A stretch of DNA of 64,000 nucleotides from JAIBJN01 sp963802795 (GTDB lineage: Bacteria; Actinomycetota; Thermoleophilia; Gaiellales; Gaiellaceae): the NCBI GenBank assembly GCA_963802795.1, contig CAWDJV010000004.1:310001-374000 (forward strand). The letters run 5' to 3'. The notes beneath the pieces are model-generated. The model saw nothing but the letters and a program-made list of their open reading frames with translations. It was not told where the DNA came from and ran no database searches. Below are positions 48,747 to 56,459 of this stretch, one piece after another (positions within the stretch are counted from its first letter, which is position 1; the number at the start of each line of letters is the position of its first letter). The position numbers were made by a program, and so were the translations under genes.

Positions 48747-49582
48747 GGCCGCAGGTACTCCTCGAGCCGGCGGTCGTACTCGAACGGCGAGACGACGGTG
48801 AACGACGGCTCGTCCTCTCGCTGCTCGCCTCGCGCGAGCCGGGCGACGTCCGCCACGGTGACGGTCTCGGCGGCGACGTTCGCCGGGCCGGGCGGCGCCT
48901 CGAGGAGGGCGCGCGCGGCATCGTCGACGTGGACGACGCCGATCGTGGCGCGGCCGCCCTCGTCCAGCGGGAGCTCCTCGCCCGCGGCCGCGAGCCGGCG
49001 GAAGCGGTCGACGACCGTCTGCGACTCGGGGTGCTCGTGCTCCACGGGGCTCGGGCCGTAGACGATCCCGAGCCGCGCGAGCGTGAGGTCGAACCCTGCG
49101 CGCTGGGCCTGCAAACCGAGCACGAGCTCGCCGTAGATCTTCGTCAGGTGGGCGAGGTCCGTCTGCGCGCCGTACGGGTGGTGGTGGTCGACCTCGCCCA
49201 GGAGCCCGGAGCCGTAGACGTGCAGCGAGCTGGCGAAGACGACTGCCGGCCCTCCGCGGGCCGCGACGGCCTCGGCGACGAGCCGGACCCCGGTCGCATT
49301 CGTCTCCTCGGTGTACGCGGGCTCGCGCTCGGAGACGGGCCGGCTCGCCTGGGCAGCCAGCAGCAGGAGCCGGTCGACCCCCTCGTCGAGGAGGCGCTCG
49401 ACGTCCTCGCGGCGCCGGACGTCCGCCGTCTCGACCCGTGCGCCCCGCGCTTCGAGCCCGGCGAGCTGGTCCCGGTCGGTCGCGTACCAGTTGTCGGCGA
49501 GGCAGACGTCGTGCCCGGCGTCCAGCGCCAGCTCCCCGGCGCGGGCACCGATGTACCCCGCGCCGAGCACCAGGAGGCGCAT
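48743..49582 (-). CDS. SDR-family epimerase-like protein lacking the canonical YxxxK tyrosine
   Basis: 279 aa. LVLGAGYIGARAGELALDAGH is the NAD-binding loop, and VFASSLHVYGSG, RLGIVYGPSPVEHEHP and VVHVDDAARALLEA are normal extended-SDR segments. At the active site, however, the helix reads DLAHLTKIYGE: the Lys is kept but the residue four before it is Ala rather than Tyr. It may be catalytically altered, or a nearby Tyr may substitute. It lies between the UDP-HexNAc dehydrogenase and another SDR in the operon. Confidence 0.7.
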   Translation of the reverse strand: MRLLVLGAGYIGARAGELALDAGHDVCLADNWYATDRDQLAGLEARGARVETADVRRREDVERLLDEGVDRLLLLAAQASRPVSEREPAYTEETNATGVRLVAEAVAARGGPAVVFASSLHVYGSGLLGEVDHHHPYGAQTDLAHLTKIYGELVLGLQAQRAGFDLTLARLGIVYGPSPVEHEHPESQTVVDRFRRLAAAGEELPLDEGGRATIGVVHVDDAARALLEAPPGPANVAAETVTVADVARLARGEQREDEPSFTVVSPFEYDRRLEEYLRP

Positions 49583-49592
49583 TTGCTTCTAC

Positions 49593-50897
49593 CTAGATCC
49601 GGTGGACGCCGGGTCCGGCCGGGACGACGTTCCGCGAGTCGACCACGAGCCGCGCGTGCTCCCAGAGCGGCGGGTCGAGGAACTCGCGGTGCTGAGTCAG
49701 GACGACGACGCAGTCGGCCCGCTCGATCTCCTCGACCGACCAGTCCACGCTCGTGTGGAGGACGCCGTCGAGCTCGATCTCGGACACCCACGGGTCGCAG
49801 TAGACGACGTCGCCGGAGCGCGCCAGGAGCAGGCGCATGACCTCGACGCTGGGGGACTCGCGCGTGTCGTGGACGTCGGCCTTGTAGGCCATGCCCAGGA
49901 GCAGGAGCCGAGACCCTTTGATCGGCCGCGACTCCTCGTTGAGCGCGTCGGAGACCTTCTGGACGACGTAGCCGGGCATGCGCGTGTTGATCTCGTGCGC
50001 CGCCTCGATCAGCTGCGGCGAGTAGCCGTACTCGCGAAGCCGTGCCGCGAGGAAGTGCGGCACGACCGGGATGCAGTCGCCGCCGAGGCCGGGGCCCGGG
50101 TAGTGCGGCATGAATGCGAACGGCTTCGAGGAGGCAGCTTCGATGACCTCCCAGACGGAGATGCCGAGCCTGTCGCACATGAGCGCGAGCTCGTTGGCGA
50201 GCGCGATGTTGACCGCCCGGAAGGTGTTCTCGTGCAGCTTCGCAATCTCGGCGACGGTGGGGCTCGAGACGGGGATGACCTCGTTGACGATCTGCCGGTA
50301 GAGGAGCTCCGTGCGCCGCCTGCATTCGTCCGTCACGCCGGCGACGAGCTTCGGCGTCGTCTTGATCGACCAGCTCTTGTTCCCGGGATCGACTCGCTCG
50401 GGCGCGTAGCCGAGGAAGACGTCGCGGCCGACGACGGCGCCGGTCGACTCGAGGATCGGCTTCACGATCTCCTCGGTCGTGCCCGGGTAGGTCGTGGACT
50501 GGAGGACGACGAGCTGGCCGGGCATGAGGTTCGCCGCCACCGACTCCGCGGCCGAGACGACGTAGGAGACGTCGGGCGTGCGCGACTTCGCGAGCGGCGT
50601 CGGCACGCAGATCGTCAGGGCGTCGAGGTCGCCGACTGTCCCGTAGTCGGTCGTGGCGCGCAGCCTTCCGTCGAGGCCCCCGTAGCGCTCGACCGGAACG
50701 TCGACGAGGTACGAGCGCCGCTCCTCGACCGCGCGCACGCGCTCCTCGTTGAGGTCGATCCCGGTGACTTCGAAGCCCGCCTCGGCGAAGGCCATCGCCA
50801 GCGGGAGGCCCGCGTAGCCGAGACCGACGGTGCCGAGACGCGCTTCGCGCGTGTCGATCCGTTCGTCGAAGGTCGCCGCTGTCAGGATTTCGGCCAC
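49593..50897 (-). CDS. UDP-N-acetylhexosamine 6-dehydrogenase (WecC/WbpA-like)
   Basis: 434 aa from GTG 50897. LGTVGLGYAGLPLAMAFAEAGF is the NAD site, with STTYPGTTEEI, LGYAPERVDPGNK, the LHENTFRAVNIALANELALM helix, the catalytic Cys in GLGGDCIPVVPHFL, and LLLGMAYKADVHDTRESPSVEV. The PERVDPGNK and GGDCIP motifs place it with UDP-GlcNAc/UDP-ManNAc dehydrogenases, not UDP-glucose dehydrogenase. Product would be a UDP-HexNAc uronic acid, used by the SDRs encoded downstream. Divergent from the wecA-like gene with an 84-nt gap. Confidence 0.88.
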   Translation of the reverse strand: MAEILTAATFDERIDTREARLGTVGLGYAGLPLAMAFAEAGFEVTGIDLNEERVRAVEERRSYLVDVPVERYGGLDGRLRATTDYGTVGDLDALTICVPTPLAKSRTPDVSYVVSAAESVAANLMPGQLVVLQSTTYPGTTEEIVKPILESTGAVVGRDVFLGYAPERVDPGNKSWSIKTTPKLVAGVTDECRRRTELLYRQIVNEVIPVSSPTVAEIAKLHENTFRAVNIALANELALMCDRLGISVWEVIEAASSKPFAFMPHYPGPGLGGDCIPVVPHFLAARLREYGYSPQLIEAAHEINTRMPGYVVQKVSDALNEESRPIKGSRLLLLGMAYKADVHDTRESPSVEVMRLLLARSGDVVYCDPWVSEIELDGVLHTSVDWSVEEIERADCVVVLTQHREFLDPPLWEHARLVVDSRNVVPAGPGVHRI

Positions 50898-50966
50898 GGC
50901 GTTGATGGTAGCTGTGGAGTACGCGGGGCTACCACCGGACGGTCGAGGGAACCGTTCTGACACTCT

Positions 50967-50974
50967 GGTATAAC
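50967..50974 (+). promoter_or_regulatory. extended minus-10 promoter for a leaderless wecA-like mRNA
   Basis: TGGTATAAC (50966-50974) is an extended minus-10 element. ATG 50982 is 7 nt further, where transcription should start, and no Shine-Dalgarno sequence exists. No minus-35 box was recognised, as often with extended minus-10 promoters. Confidence 0.5.
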
Positions 50975-50981
50975 CGCCGCT

Positions 50982-52163
50982 ATGTCCTTCCCCGATGCGT
51001 GGCGTGCCCTCATCGGAGACAGCGACGCGGTCTGGGCGTTCCTCGCGGCGGCGCTGATCGTCCTGGCGCTGACCCCTGTCGTCGCCCGGCTGGCGCCGCG
51101 GATCGGCGGCGTCGACGCGGGCGGCGACCGCCCGCGCGTCCACAAGCGGGCGGTGCCGCGGATCGGCGGGGTCGCGATCGTCGTCGGCATCCTCGTCCCT
51201 GCCGCCGTCCTCATCCGGCCCGACGGCGGCCCGTACCTCGGGATCCTCCTCGGCACGCTTCTCGTCGCGCTCCTCGGGCTCGTCGACGACCTGCACGGCA
51301 TGCGTCCGCGCACGAAGCTCCTCGGCGTCTGCGCCATCGCCTGCGTCCCCGTCTTCGGCTTCGACATCACGGTGCAGGGCTACTCGCTCCCACTCCTCGG
51401 GACGCAGGACTTCGGCTGGCTCGCGTACCCGCTCACCATCCTCTGGATCGCGACCCTGGCGAACCTCGTCAACCTGATCGACGGGATGGACTCCCTCGCC
51501 TCCGGGATCGTCTCGATCGCCGCCTTCTCCTTCGCGCTCCTCGCCGCGTCCTTCGGACGCATGGACGCCGCCGTCCTCGCGGCCGCGATCTGCGGTGCGA
51601 CGCTCGCCTTCCTGCGCCACAACTACCACCCGGCGAAGATCTTCATGGGCGACACCGGCGCGCTCGCCCTCGGCTTCCTCCTCGCAACGGTCGCCGTGGA
51701 GGGCGTCCTCAAGACGGCGGCGACGATCGCGCTCGTCGCCCCGCTCCTCGTGCTCGCCGTGCCAATTCTGGACACGTCCTTCGTGGTCCTGAAGCGCCTC
51801 AAGTACGGGCGCAGCCCCTTCGGGGCGGACCAGAACCACTTCTACCACCGCTTCATGAGGATCGGGTTCTCGCAGCGCCGAACGGCGGCGTACCTGCACG
51901 CCTGGGCGATCCTGCTCGCCGCATGGGCGATCCTCCTTCGCTTCGTGCCGGCTCGGCCGAACGGCGTCTGGGATCTCGAGAACGCCCTCATCCAGGCCGC
52001 GGTCGGGCTCGTCGTCGTCGCCGCCTCCGTCTGGATGGTCTACACCCTGGAGATCTTGAAGGCGCGCCATCTCCGCGTGCTCGGCCTCGGCCGCGACGTG
52101 GAACAGGGCGAGGCCGCGCAGGACGAAGCGCTGGAGCGCGCCCTCACCGGGACCGGCCGCTGA
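50982..52163 (+). CDS. polyprenyl-phosphate GlcNAc-1-phosphate transferase (WecA/TagO/MraY family)
   Basis: 393 aa, about ten membrane spans. RVHKRAVPRIGGVAIVVG, LLGLVDDLHGMRP (DD metal/substrate site), LANLVNLIDGMDSLASG, IFMGDTGALALGFLLA and NHFYHRFMRIGFS are the family's conserved cytoplasmic loops. It starts glycan assembly by transferring GlcNAc-1-P to undecaprenyl phosphate; wecB/tagA at 19-21 kb could act on its product. Presence next to the atp operon is common in Actinobacteria. A promoter gives a leaderless transcript (see 50967). Confidence 0.92.
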   Translation: MSFPDAWRALIGDSDAVWAFLAAALIVLALTPVVARLAPRIGGVDAGGDRPRVHKRAVPRIGGVAIVVGILVPAAVLIRPDGGPYLGILLGTLLVALLGLVDDLHGMRPRTKLLGVCAIACVPVFGFDITVQGYSLPLLGTQDFGWLAYPLTILWIATLANLVNLIDGMDSLASGIVSIAAFSFALLAASFGRMDAAVLAAAICGATLAFLRHNYHPAKIFMGDTGALALGFLLATVAVEGVLKTAATIALVAPLLVLAVPILDTSFVVLKRLKYGRSPFGADQNHFYHRFMRIGFSQRRTAAYLHAWAILLAAWAILLRFVPARPNGVWDLENALIQAAVGLVVVAASVWMVYTLEILKARHLRVLGLGRDVEQGEAAQDEALERALTGTGR

Positions 52164-53584
52164 TCGATCCCCGCGAGGCCGAGCAGGCGGTCGCGCTCGT
52201 CGCCGCGCGCGCGCGCGAATACCTGGCCGGGCTCGACGAACGGCCGGTGCGCTCGGCGACCGTCGAGGAGAGCGCCGCGAGCTTTGCGGGGCCTCTGCCC
52301 GACGAGGGCGACGGCACGGTCGGCGCCCTGACGGCGCTCCTCGACCGCGGCCCGGATGCCGCGATCGCCTCGAACGGGCCGCGCTTCTTCCACTTCGTCA
52401 CCGGTGGGGTGACGCCGGCGGCGCTGGGAGCCGACTGGCTCGCCTCGACGCTCGACCAGATGGCCGGCGCCTGGGTCGCGTCGCCGCTCGCGGCCGAGCT
52501 CGAGGCGGTGAGCATCGACTGGCTCAAGGAGCTCTTCGGGCTGCCGGCGGACTGGGGCGGCGTCCTGACCACGGGTGCGACGATGGCGAACTTCGTCGGC
52601 CTCGCAGCGGCGAGGTCGTGGTGGGGCGAGCAGCACGGCCGGAACGTCGACGAGGACGGGCTTGCGAATCTCCCGCCGGTGCCGGTCCTGTCGAGCGGGT
52701 ACATCCATTCGAGCGCGATCAAGGCGCTCGCCATGCTCGGAATCGGCCGGTCGGCAGCGCAGACGTTCGGCCGCGACGCGGCGGGCAGGCTCGACGAGGA
52801 GGCGCTCGCCGCGGCCTTGCGCGCGCTCGGAGGCGCGCCGGCGATCCTCGTCGCGAACGCCGGGGAGGTGAACGCGGGCGACTTCGACCCGGTCGCACGC
52901 CTCGCCGATCTCGCCGAGCAGCACGGCGCCTGGCTGCACGTCGACGGCGCGTTCGGGCTCTTCGCGCGCGCCACGCCGCGCGTCGCCCACCTGGCGGACG
53001 GCGTCGAGCGGGCCCATTCCGTGATCGCCGACGGCCACAAGTGGCTCAACGTCCCCTACGACTGCGGGTTCGCCTTCGTGCGGGACGCCTCCGCGCTCGC
53101 CAGGACGTTCACGCCCGAGGCCGCGTACCTGCCTCCGCCCGACGACCCGCGCCCCAACTTCGCCTTCCTCGGCCCCGAGATGTCGCGTCGCGGGCGCTCG
53201 CTCGCGGTGTGGGCCACGCTCAGGGCGTACGGCCGGCGGGGGTATCGCGAGCTCGTCGAGCACCACCTGGACCTCGCGCAGCGCCTCGCCCGCCGGGTCG
53301 ACGAGGCGCCGGACCTGGAGCGGCTCGCCGACGCGCCGCTGAACATCGTCTGTTTCCGCTTCCGGCCGGAGGGCGTCGCGGAGGAGGAGCTCGACGAGCT
53401 CAACTCCCGGCTCGGCGACGAGATCCTCGAGGACGGGCGCGTCTACGTCGGCACGACGGTCTACGCGGGCAGGGTCGCGCTCCGTCCCGCGATCGTCAAC
53501 TGGCGCACCCGCGAGGCGGACGTGGATGCGCTCGCCGACGTCGTCCGCGAGCTCGGCGCTCGTCTTCTCGTCAGCACAAAGTAG
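52160..53584 (+). CDS. pyridoxal-5'-phosphate-dependent decarboxylase (group II)
   Basis: About 474 aa if started at CTG 52160, which overlaps the WecA-like stop as CTGA; the first ordinary start, GTG 52247, would drop 29 residues that fit the family N-terminus. Features: GGVTPAALGADWLASTLDQ, LTTGATMANFVGLAAARSW, HVDGAFGLFARATP and the PLP lysine in VIADGHKWLNVPYDCGF. It belongs to the aromatic-amino-acid/glutamate decarboxylase superfamily. Its substrate is not predictable; it has no metabolic partner nearby. The sequence ends in LLVSTK before the atp operon. Confidence 0.75.
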   Translation: MIDPREAEQAVALVAARAREYLAGLDERPVRSATVEESAASFAGPLPDEGDGTVGALTALLDRGPDAAIASNGPRFFHFVTGGVTPAALGADWLASTLDQMAGAWVASPLAAELEAVSIDWLKELFGLPADWGGVLTTGATMANFVGLAAARSWWGEQHGRNVDEDGLANLPPVPVLSSGYIHSSAIKALAMLGIGRSAAQTFGRDAAGRLDEEALAAALRALGGAPAILVANAGEVNAGDFDPVARLADLAEQHGAWLHVDGAFGLFARATPRVAHLADGVERAHSVIADGHKWLNVPYDCGFAFVRDASALARTFTPEAAYLPPPDDPRPNFAFLGPEMSRRGRSLAVWATLRAYGRRGYRELVEHHLDLAQRLARRVDEAPDLERLADAPLNIVCFRFRPEGVAEEELDELNSRLGDEILEDGRVYVGTTVYAGRVALRPAIVNWRTREADVDALADVVRELGARLLVSTK

Positions 53585-53641
53585 CTCTATTACCGCATCA
53601 GAGCTTGCATCGCGCTGTCACGAACTCACAAGCCTGACTGC

Positions 53642-53647
53642 TAGACT
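53642..53647 (+). promoter_or_regulatory. minus-10-like TAGACT upstream of the atp operon
   Basis: TAGACT sits 58 nt before the start of the atpI-like gene, in the only gap (53585-53704) ahead of the operon. No clear minus-35 box at 16-18 nt was found. A weak 6-bp stem (53583-53605) precedes it. Confidence 0.3.
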
Positions 53648-53704
53648 GCGGGCGAATAAGATGCAGTCCGACGTGGCCGCCATCGCCTGCGCTCGGACCG
53701 GGCC

Positions 53705-54100
53705 GTGATGCCCGGGGCGCTTCTCAGCCCACGACCCATGCCCGATCGCCGGACGGCGGTCGTGCTCGGCGGGACGGTCGTCGCGCTCGCGCTGCCGCTC
53801 TTTCTGATCGCAGGCTGGCGGGTCCAGGGCTGGGCCCTCGGGGCGTTCCTCTGGGTGGCGGCCCAGGCGCTCGGCCTCCTGCTCGCGCGCGCAGGGATCG
53901 GTGAGCCGACGCTCAGGGGCTCCGGCGTGGTCGCGTTCGGGATGATGGGGAGGGGGATCGGCCTCGCGCTCGTCCTCATCGTCGTCGCCGTCGCCGACCC
54001 GTCGCTCGCGCTCGCCGGCGCCCTCGTCTACGCGGCCGGCTACTCGGCGGAGCTCGCTACGAGCCTCGCCCTCTACTTCGCCGGAAACCCCCGGCGATGA
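53705..54100 (+). CDS. AtpI-like small membrane protein
   Basis: 131 aa from GTG or ATG around 53705-53708, four hydrophobic spans (about 18-38, 42-60, 73-94, 98-120). Such a protein directly before atpB is usually AtpI, which assists c-ring assembly or Mg uptake. Sequence identity of this family is low, so the call rests on topology and position. A hairpin-rich 133-nt spacer separates it from atpB. Confidence 0.55.
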   Translation: MMPGALLSPRPMPDRRTAVVLGGTVVALALPLFLIAGWRVQGWALGAFLWVAAQALGLLLARAGIGEPTLRGSGVVAFGMMGRGIGLALVLIVVAVADPSLALAGALVYAAGYSAELATSLALYFAGNPRR

Positions 54101-54125
54101 ACGTCACTCGCCTCCCGCTCGCTCC

Positions 54126-54242
54126 CGTGGGGGAAACCGTGTTTCCCCCACGTGCCCCCTTCTTTGACCTAGTGAGGGAACCTCCCGGTTCCCTCACACA
54201 CCCTCCCCACGTTCAAGGGCCAGGGGCTGGCCCATGAACGTG
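54126..54242 (+). promoter_or_regulatory. three consecutive hairpins ending on the atpB start codon
   Basis: Stem 1: GTGGGGGAAAC (54127-54137) with GTTTCCCCCAC (54141-54151), 3-nt loop. Stem 2: GTGAGGGAACC (54172-54182) with GGTTCCCTCAC (54187-54197), 4-nt loop. Stem 3: CACGTTCA (54208-54215) with TGAACGTG (54235-54242), enclosing GGGCCA/TGGCCC; it contains the atpB ATG (54234) and its AGGGG. Perfect 11-bp stems without U-tracts suggest attenuation or translation control rather than simple termination. Confidence 0.6.
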
Positions 54243-55061
54243 CTCTTCGCCGCCGAGGGCGACTTCGACCCCCAGCACGAGTTCATCCTCGACCCCTGGG
54301 TCTCGATTCAGGTCGGTCCACTCGACATGTCCATCAACAAGGCGGTCGCCTACCTCTGGCTCGGGGGGCTGGTCACGATCCTGCTCGGCATCTGGCTGAT
54401 GCGCTTCGGGCTCTCGATTCGGCCCGACCGCCGGCAGACGACGGGCGAGTCGGTCTACGAGCTCGTCCAGGAGCAGATCGCCGAGGCGAGCATCCCCTCG
54501 AAGGCGCTCCACATCTGGTTCCCGTACGTCGCCTGCCTGTTCCTCTTCATCTGGGTCGTGAACATCATCGGCTTCGTGCCGCTTCCGATCTCGAGCGAGA
54601 AGTTCGACTTCTTCGGCGTCGATCTCCCAACTTTCGGGATCTATGCCGCGACCGCGAACCTGAGCGTGACCCTCGCCCTCGCGCTCGTCACCTTCGTCGC
54701 CACGCACGTCGAGGGCATCCGCTACAACGGTCCGTCCCGCTACTTCAAGAGCTGGATTCCCGAGGGCGCGCCGAAGCCGCTGCTCGCGCTGATCGTCCCG
54801 CTCGAGGTCATTTCCCAGTTCATGCGCTTGATCTCGCTCTCGGTGCGACTCTTCGCCAACATGCTCGCGGGCCACATGCTGATCCTCGTCATGCTCGGGC
54901 TCATCTTCATCTTCTCGGCCTGGTGGCTCGTGCCCGCGTCTATTGTCGTCGGCACGATGATCTACCTCTTCGAGGTGGCGATCGTCGTCACGATCCAGGC
55001 CTTCGTCTTCGCGCTGCTCTCCGGCATCTACATCGGCGGCGCCATCGAACCGGAACATTGA
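54234..55061 (+). CDS. atpB: F0F1 ATP synthase subunit a
   Basis: 275 aa. Six spans, with the essential arginine of the proton path in ISLSVRLFANMLAGHMLI and the C-terminal VAIVVTIQAFVFALLSGIYIGGAIEPEH. With subunit c it forms the proton channel. ATG 54234 lies inside a hairpin that may regulate translation. The c subunit gene follows after 17 nt with a strong ribosome-binding site. Confidence 0.95.
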   Translation: MNVLFAAEGDFDPQHEFILDPWVSIQVGPLDMSINKAVAYLWLGGLVTILLGIWLMRFGLSIRPDRRQTTGESVYELVQEQIAEASIPSKALHIWFPYVACLFLFIWVVNIIGFVPLPISSEKFDFFGVDLPTFGIYAATANLSVTLALALVTFVATHVEGIRYNGPSRYFKSWIPEGAPKPLLALIVPLEVISQFMRLISLSVRLFANMLAGHMLILVMLGLIFIFSAWWLVPASIVVGTMIYLFEVAIVVTIQAFVFALLSGIYIGGAIEPEH

Positions 55062-55067
55062 GCTAAG

Positions 55068-55076
55068 GAGGAGGAA
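55068..55076 (+). promoter_or_regulatory. strong ribosome-binding site of atpE
   Basis: AAGGAGGAGGA (55066-55076) directly before GTG 55079 is far stronger than the sites of the neighbouring atp genes. This agrees with the need for 10-15 copies of subunit c per complex. Confidence 0.75.
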
Positions 55077-55078
55077 CA

Positions 55079-55339
55079 GTGGACATCTTGCTCGCAGAGC
55101 TGAACGGGGAGATCGCCGACCTCGGGAAGGCGATCGCCTTCGGGGTCGGGGTCGGCCTCGGAGCCGTCGGCGCCGGGATCGGCATCGGCACGATCTTCGG
55201 CTCCATGATCCAGGCGGTCGCGCGCCAGCCCGAGCTGCGCGCCGAGCTCACCGGCATCCAGTGGCTCGGCTTCGCGCTGACCGAGGCCGTCGTCTTCTAC
55301 GCGCTCCTCGGCGGCCTCCTGGCCTTCGTGCTCGTCTGA
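55079..55339 (+). CDS. atpE: F0F1 ATP synthase subunit c
   Basis: 86 aa, two spans with a Gly-rich first helix (VGVGLGAVGAGIGIGTIFG), polar loop ARQPEL, and the proton-carrying Glu69 in GFALTEAVVFYALL. No Na-binding Q/ES signature is evident, so proton coupling is expected. GTG start with an AAGGAGGAGGA site. Forms the rotor ring. Confidence 0.95.
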   Translation: MDILLAELNGEIADLGKAIAFGVGVGLGAVGAGIGIGTIFGSMIQAVARQPELRAELTGIQWLGFALTEAVVFYALLGGLLAFVLV

Positions 55340-55343
55340 CCCG

Positions 55344-55922
55344 ATGAGGGACCCGCTACTCCAGGCGTTTCTCTTCGCCCAGGAGACCACGACCACGGCC
55401 GAGGAGGACGAAGGGTCGCTCATCGACGTCGTGCCGGGCCTGATGGTCTGGACGATCCTCACGTTCGTGATCGTGCTCTGGGTGCTGAAGCGCTTCGCCT
55501 TCGGCCGCATCCAGGGGATGATCGACCAGCGCCGGGACCGCATCCGCGAGGCACTCGACGAGGCCGACAAGGCCCGCGAAGAGGCCCGCAAGCTCCGTGA
55601 GGAGGTGAGGCGCGAGCGCGAGCAGGCCAAAGCGGACCGCGAGCGCCTGCTCGACGAGTCCCGCCGGCAGGCCCAGCGCCAGCTGGAGCAGGCGCGCGAG
55701 CAGGCCGACGCTGACCTGAAGGAGCGGCTGGCGAAGAACCTCGAGGAGCTCGATGCGGAGAACGCGAGGCTCCGGGAGCAGATCCGACGGGACGTGGTCG
55801 AGCTGACGCTCCTGGCCTCCGAGAAGGTGACCGGCAAGGTCCTCGACGACGAGGACCAGCGCCGGCTCATCGACGAGACGATCGCCGAAGTCGACGTCAA
55901 GCAGATCGCGAGCGAGAACTAA
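55344..55922 (+). CDS. atpF: F0F1 ATP synthase subunit b
   Basis: 192 aa. One N-terminal span (about 32-50), then a long charged coiled coil rich in Arg, Glu and Ala up to residue 170 (DQRRDRIREALDEADKAREEA and following). The stator stalk. It starts 4 nt after atpE and its TAA overlaps the atpH ATG (TAATG). Confidence 0.93.
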   Translation: MRDPLLQAFLFAQETTTTAEEDEGSLIDVVPGLMVWTILTFVIVLWVLKRFAFGRIQGMIDQRRDRIREALDEADKAREEARKLREEVRREREQAKADRERLLDESRRQAQRQLEQAREQADADLKERLAKNLEELDAENARLREQIRRDVVELTLLASEKVTGKVLDDEDQRRLIDETIAEVDVKQIASEN

Positions 55923-56455
55923 TGGCCGTCGCGCATCGTGTCTACGCAGAGGCTCTCTTCGAGGCTGCCGGGGATCACGGCCGGCTCGCCGAGGTGCGCG
56001 AGCAGCTCGGCGACTTCGTCGACGCGGTCGAGAGCTCCGACGAGCTCCGCTCGCTCTTGCGGAACCCTCAGATCGAGCCGCACGTGAAGCGCGACGCGCT
56101 CGCCGCGGCGCTCGGCGAGGCGGAGCCCCTCGTCCGCAACGTTCTCCTCCTGCTCGCGGAGAAGGGCCGAATCGCCGAGATCGCCGACGTCCGGGCGGAG
56201 CTCGAGAGGCTGATCGCACGCCAGGAGCGCATTCTCGAGCTCGACCTGACGACCGCCGTCGAGCTCTCGGACGACGAGGCGGCCCGGGTCGTCAAGCAGA
56301 TCGAGGAAGCCTCGGGCCGCCGCGTCGAGGCGACCCGGCGGGTCGACCCCTCCATCATCGGCGGCATAGTCATCCAGGCCGGCTCGCAGCGCCTCGATGC
56401 GAGCGTGCGCGGCCGGCTCGACCAGCTCGGACAGGAACTCACGGCAAGGAGTTGA
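55922..56455 (+). CDS. atpH: F0F1 ATP synthase subunit delta
   Basis: 177 aa. HRVYAEALFEAAGDHGRLAEVREQL at the N-terminal helical domain and the C-terminal signature RRVDPSIIGGIVIQAGSQRLDASVRGRLDQL. Links F1 to subunit b. Translationally coupled to atpF and 4 nt before atpA. Confidence 0.93.
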   Translation: MAVAHRVYAEALFEAAGDHGRLAEVREQLGDFVDAVESSDELRSLLRNPQIEPHVKRDALAAALGEAEPLVRNVLLLLAEKGRIAEIADVRAELERLIARQERILELDLTTAVELSDDEAARVVKQIEEASGRRVEATRRVDPSIIGGIVIQAGSQRLDASVRGRLDQLGQELTARS

Positions 56456-56459
56456 CACG

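Noticed and set aside
51000..52159. Extension of the PLP decarboxylase frame over the wecA-like gene
   Set aside because: Arg/Pro-rich out-of-frame translation of a clear membrane enzyme; the decarboxylase begins only after its stop.
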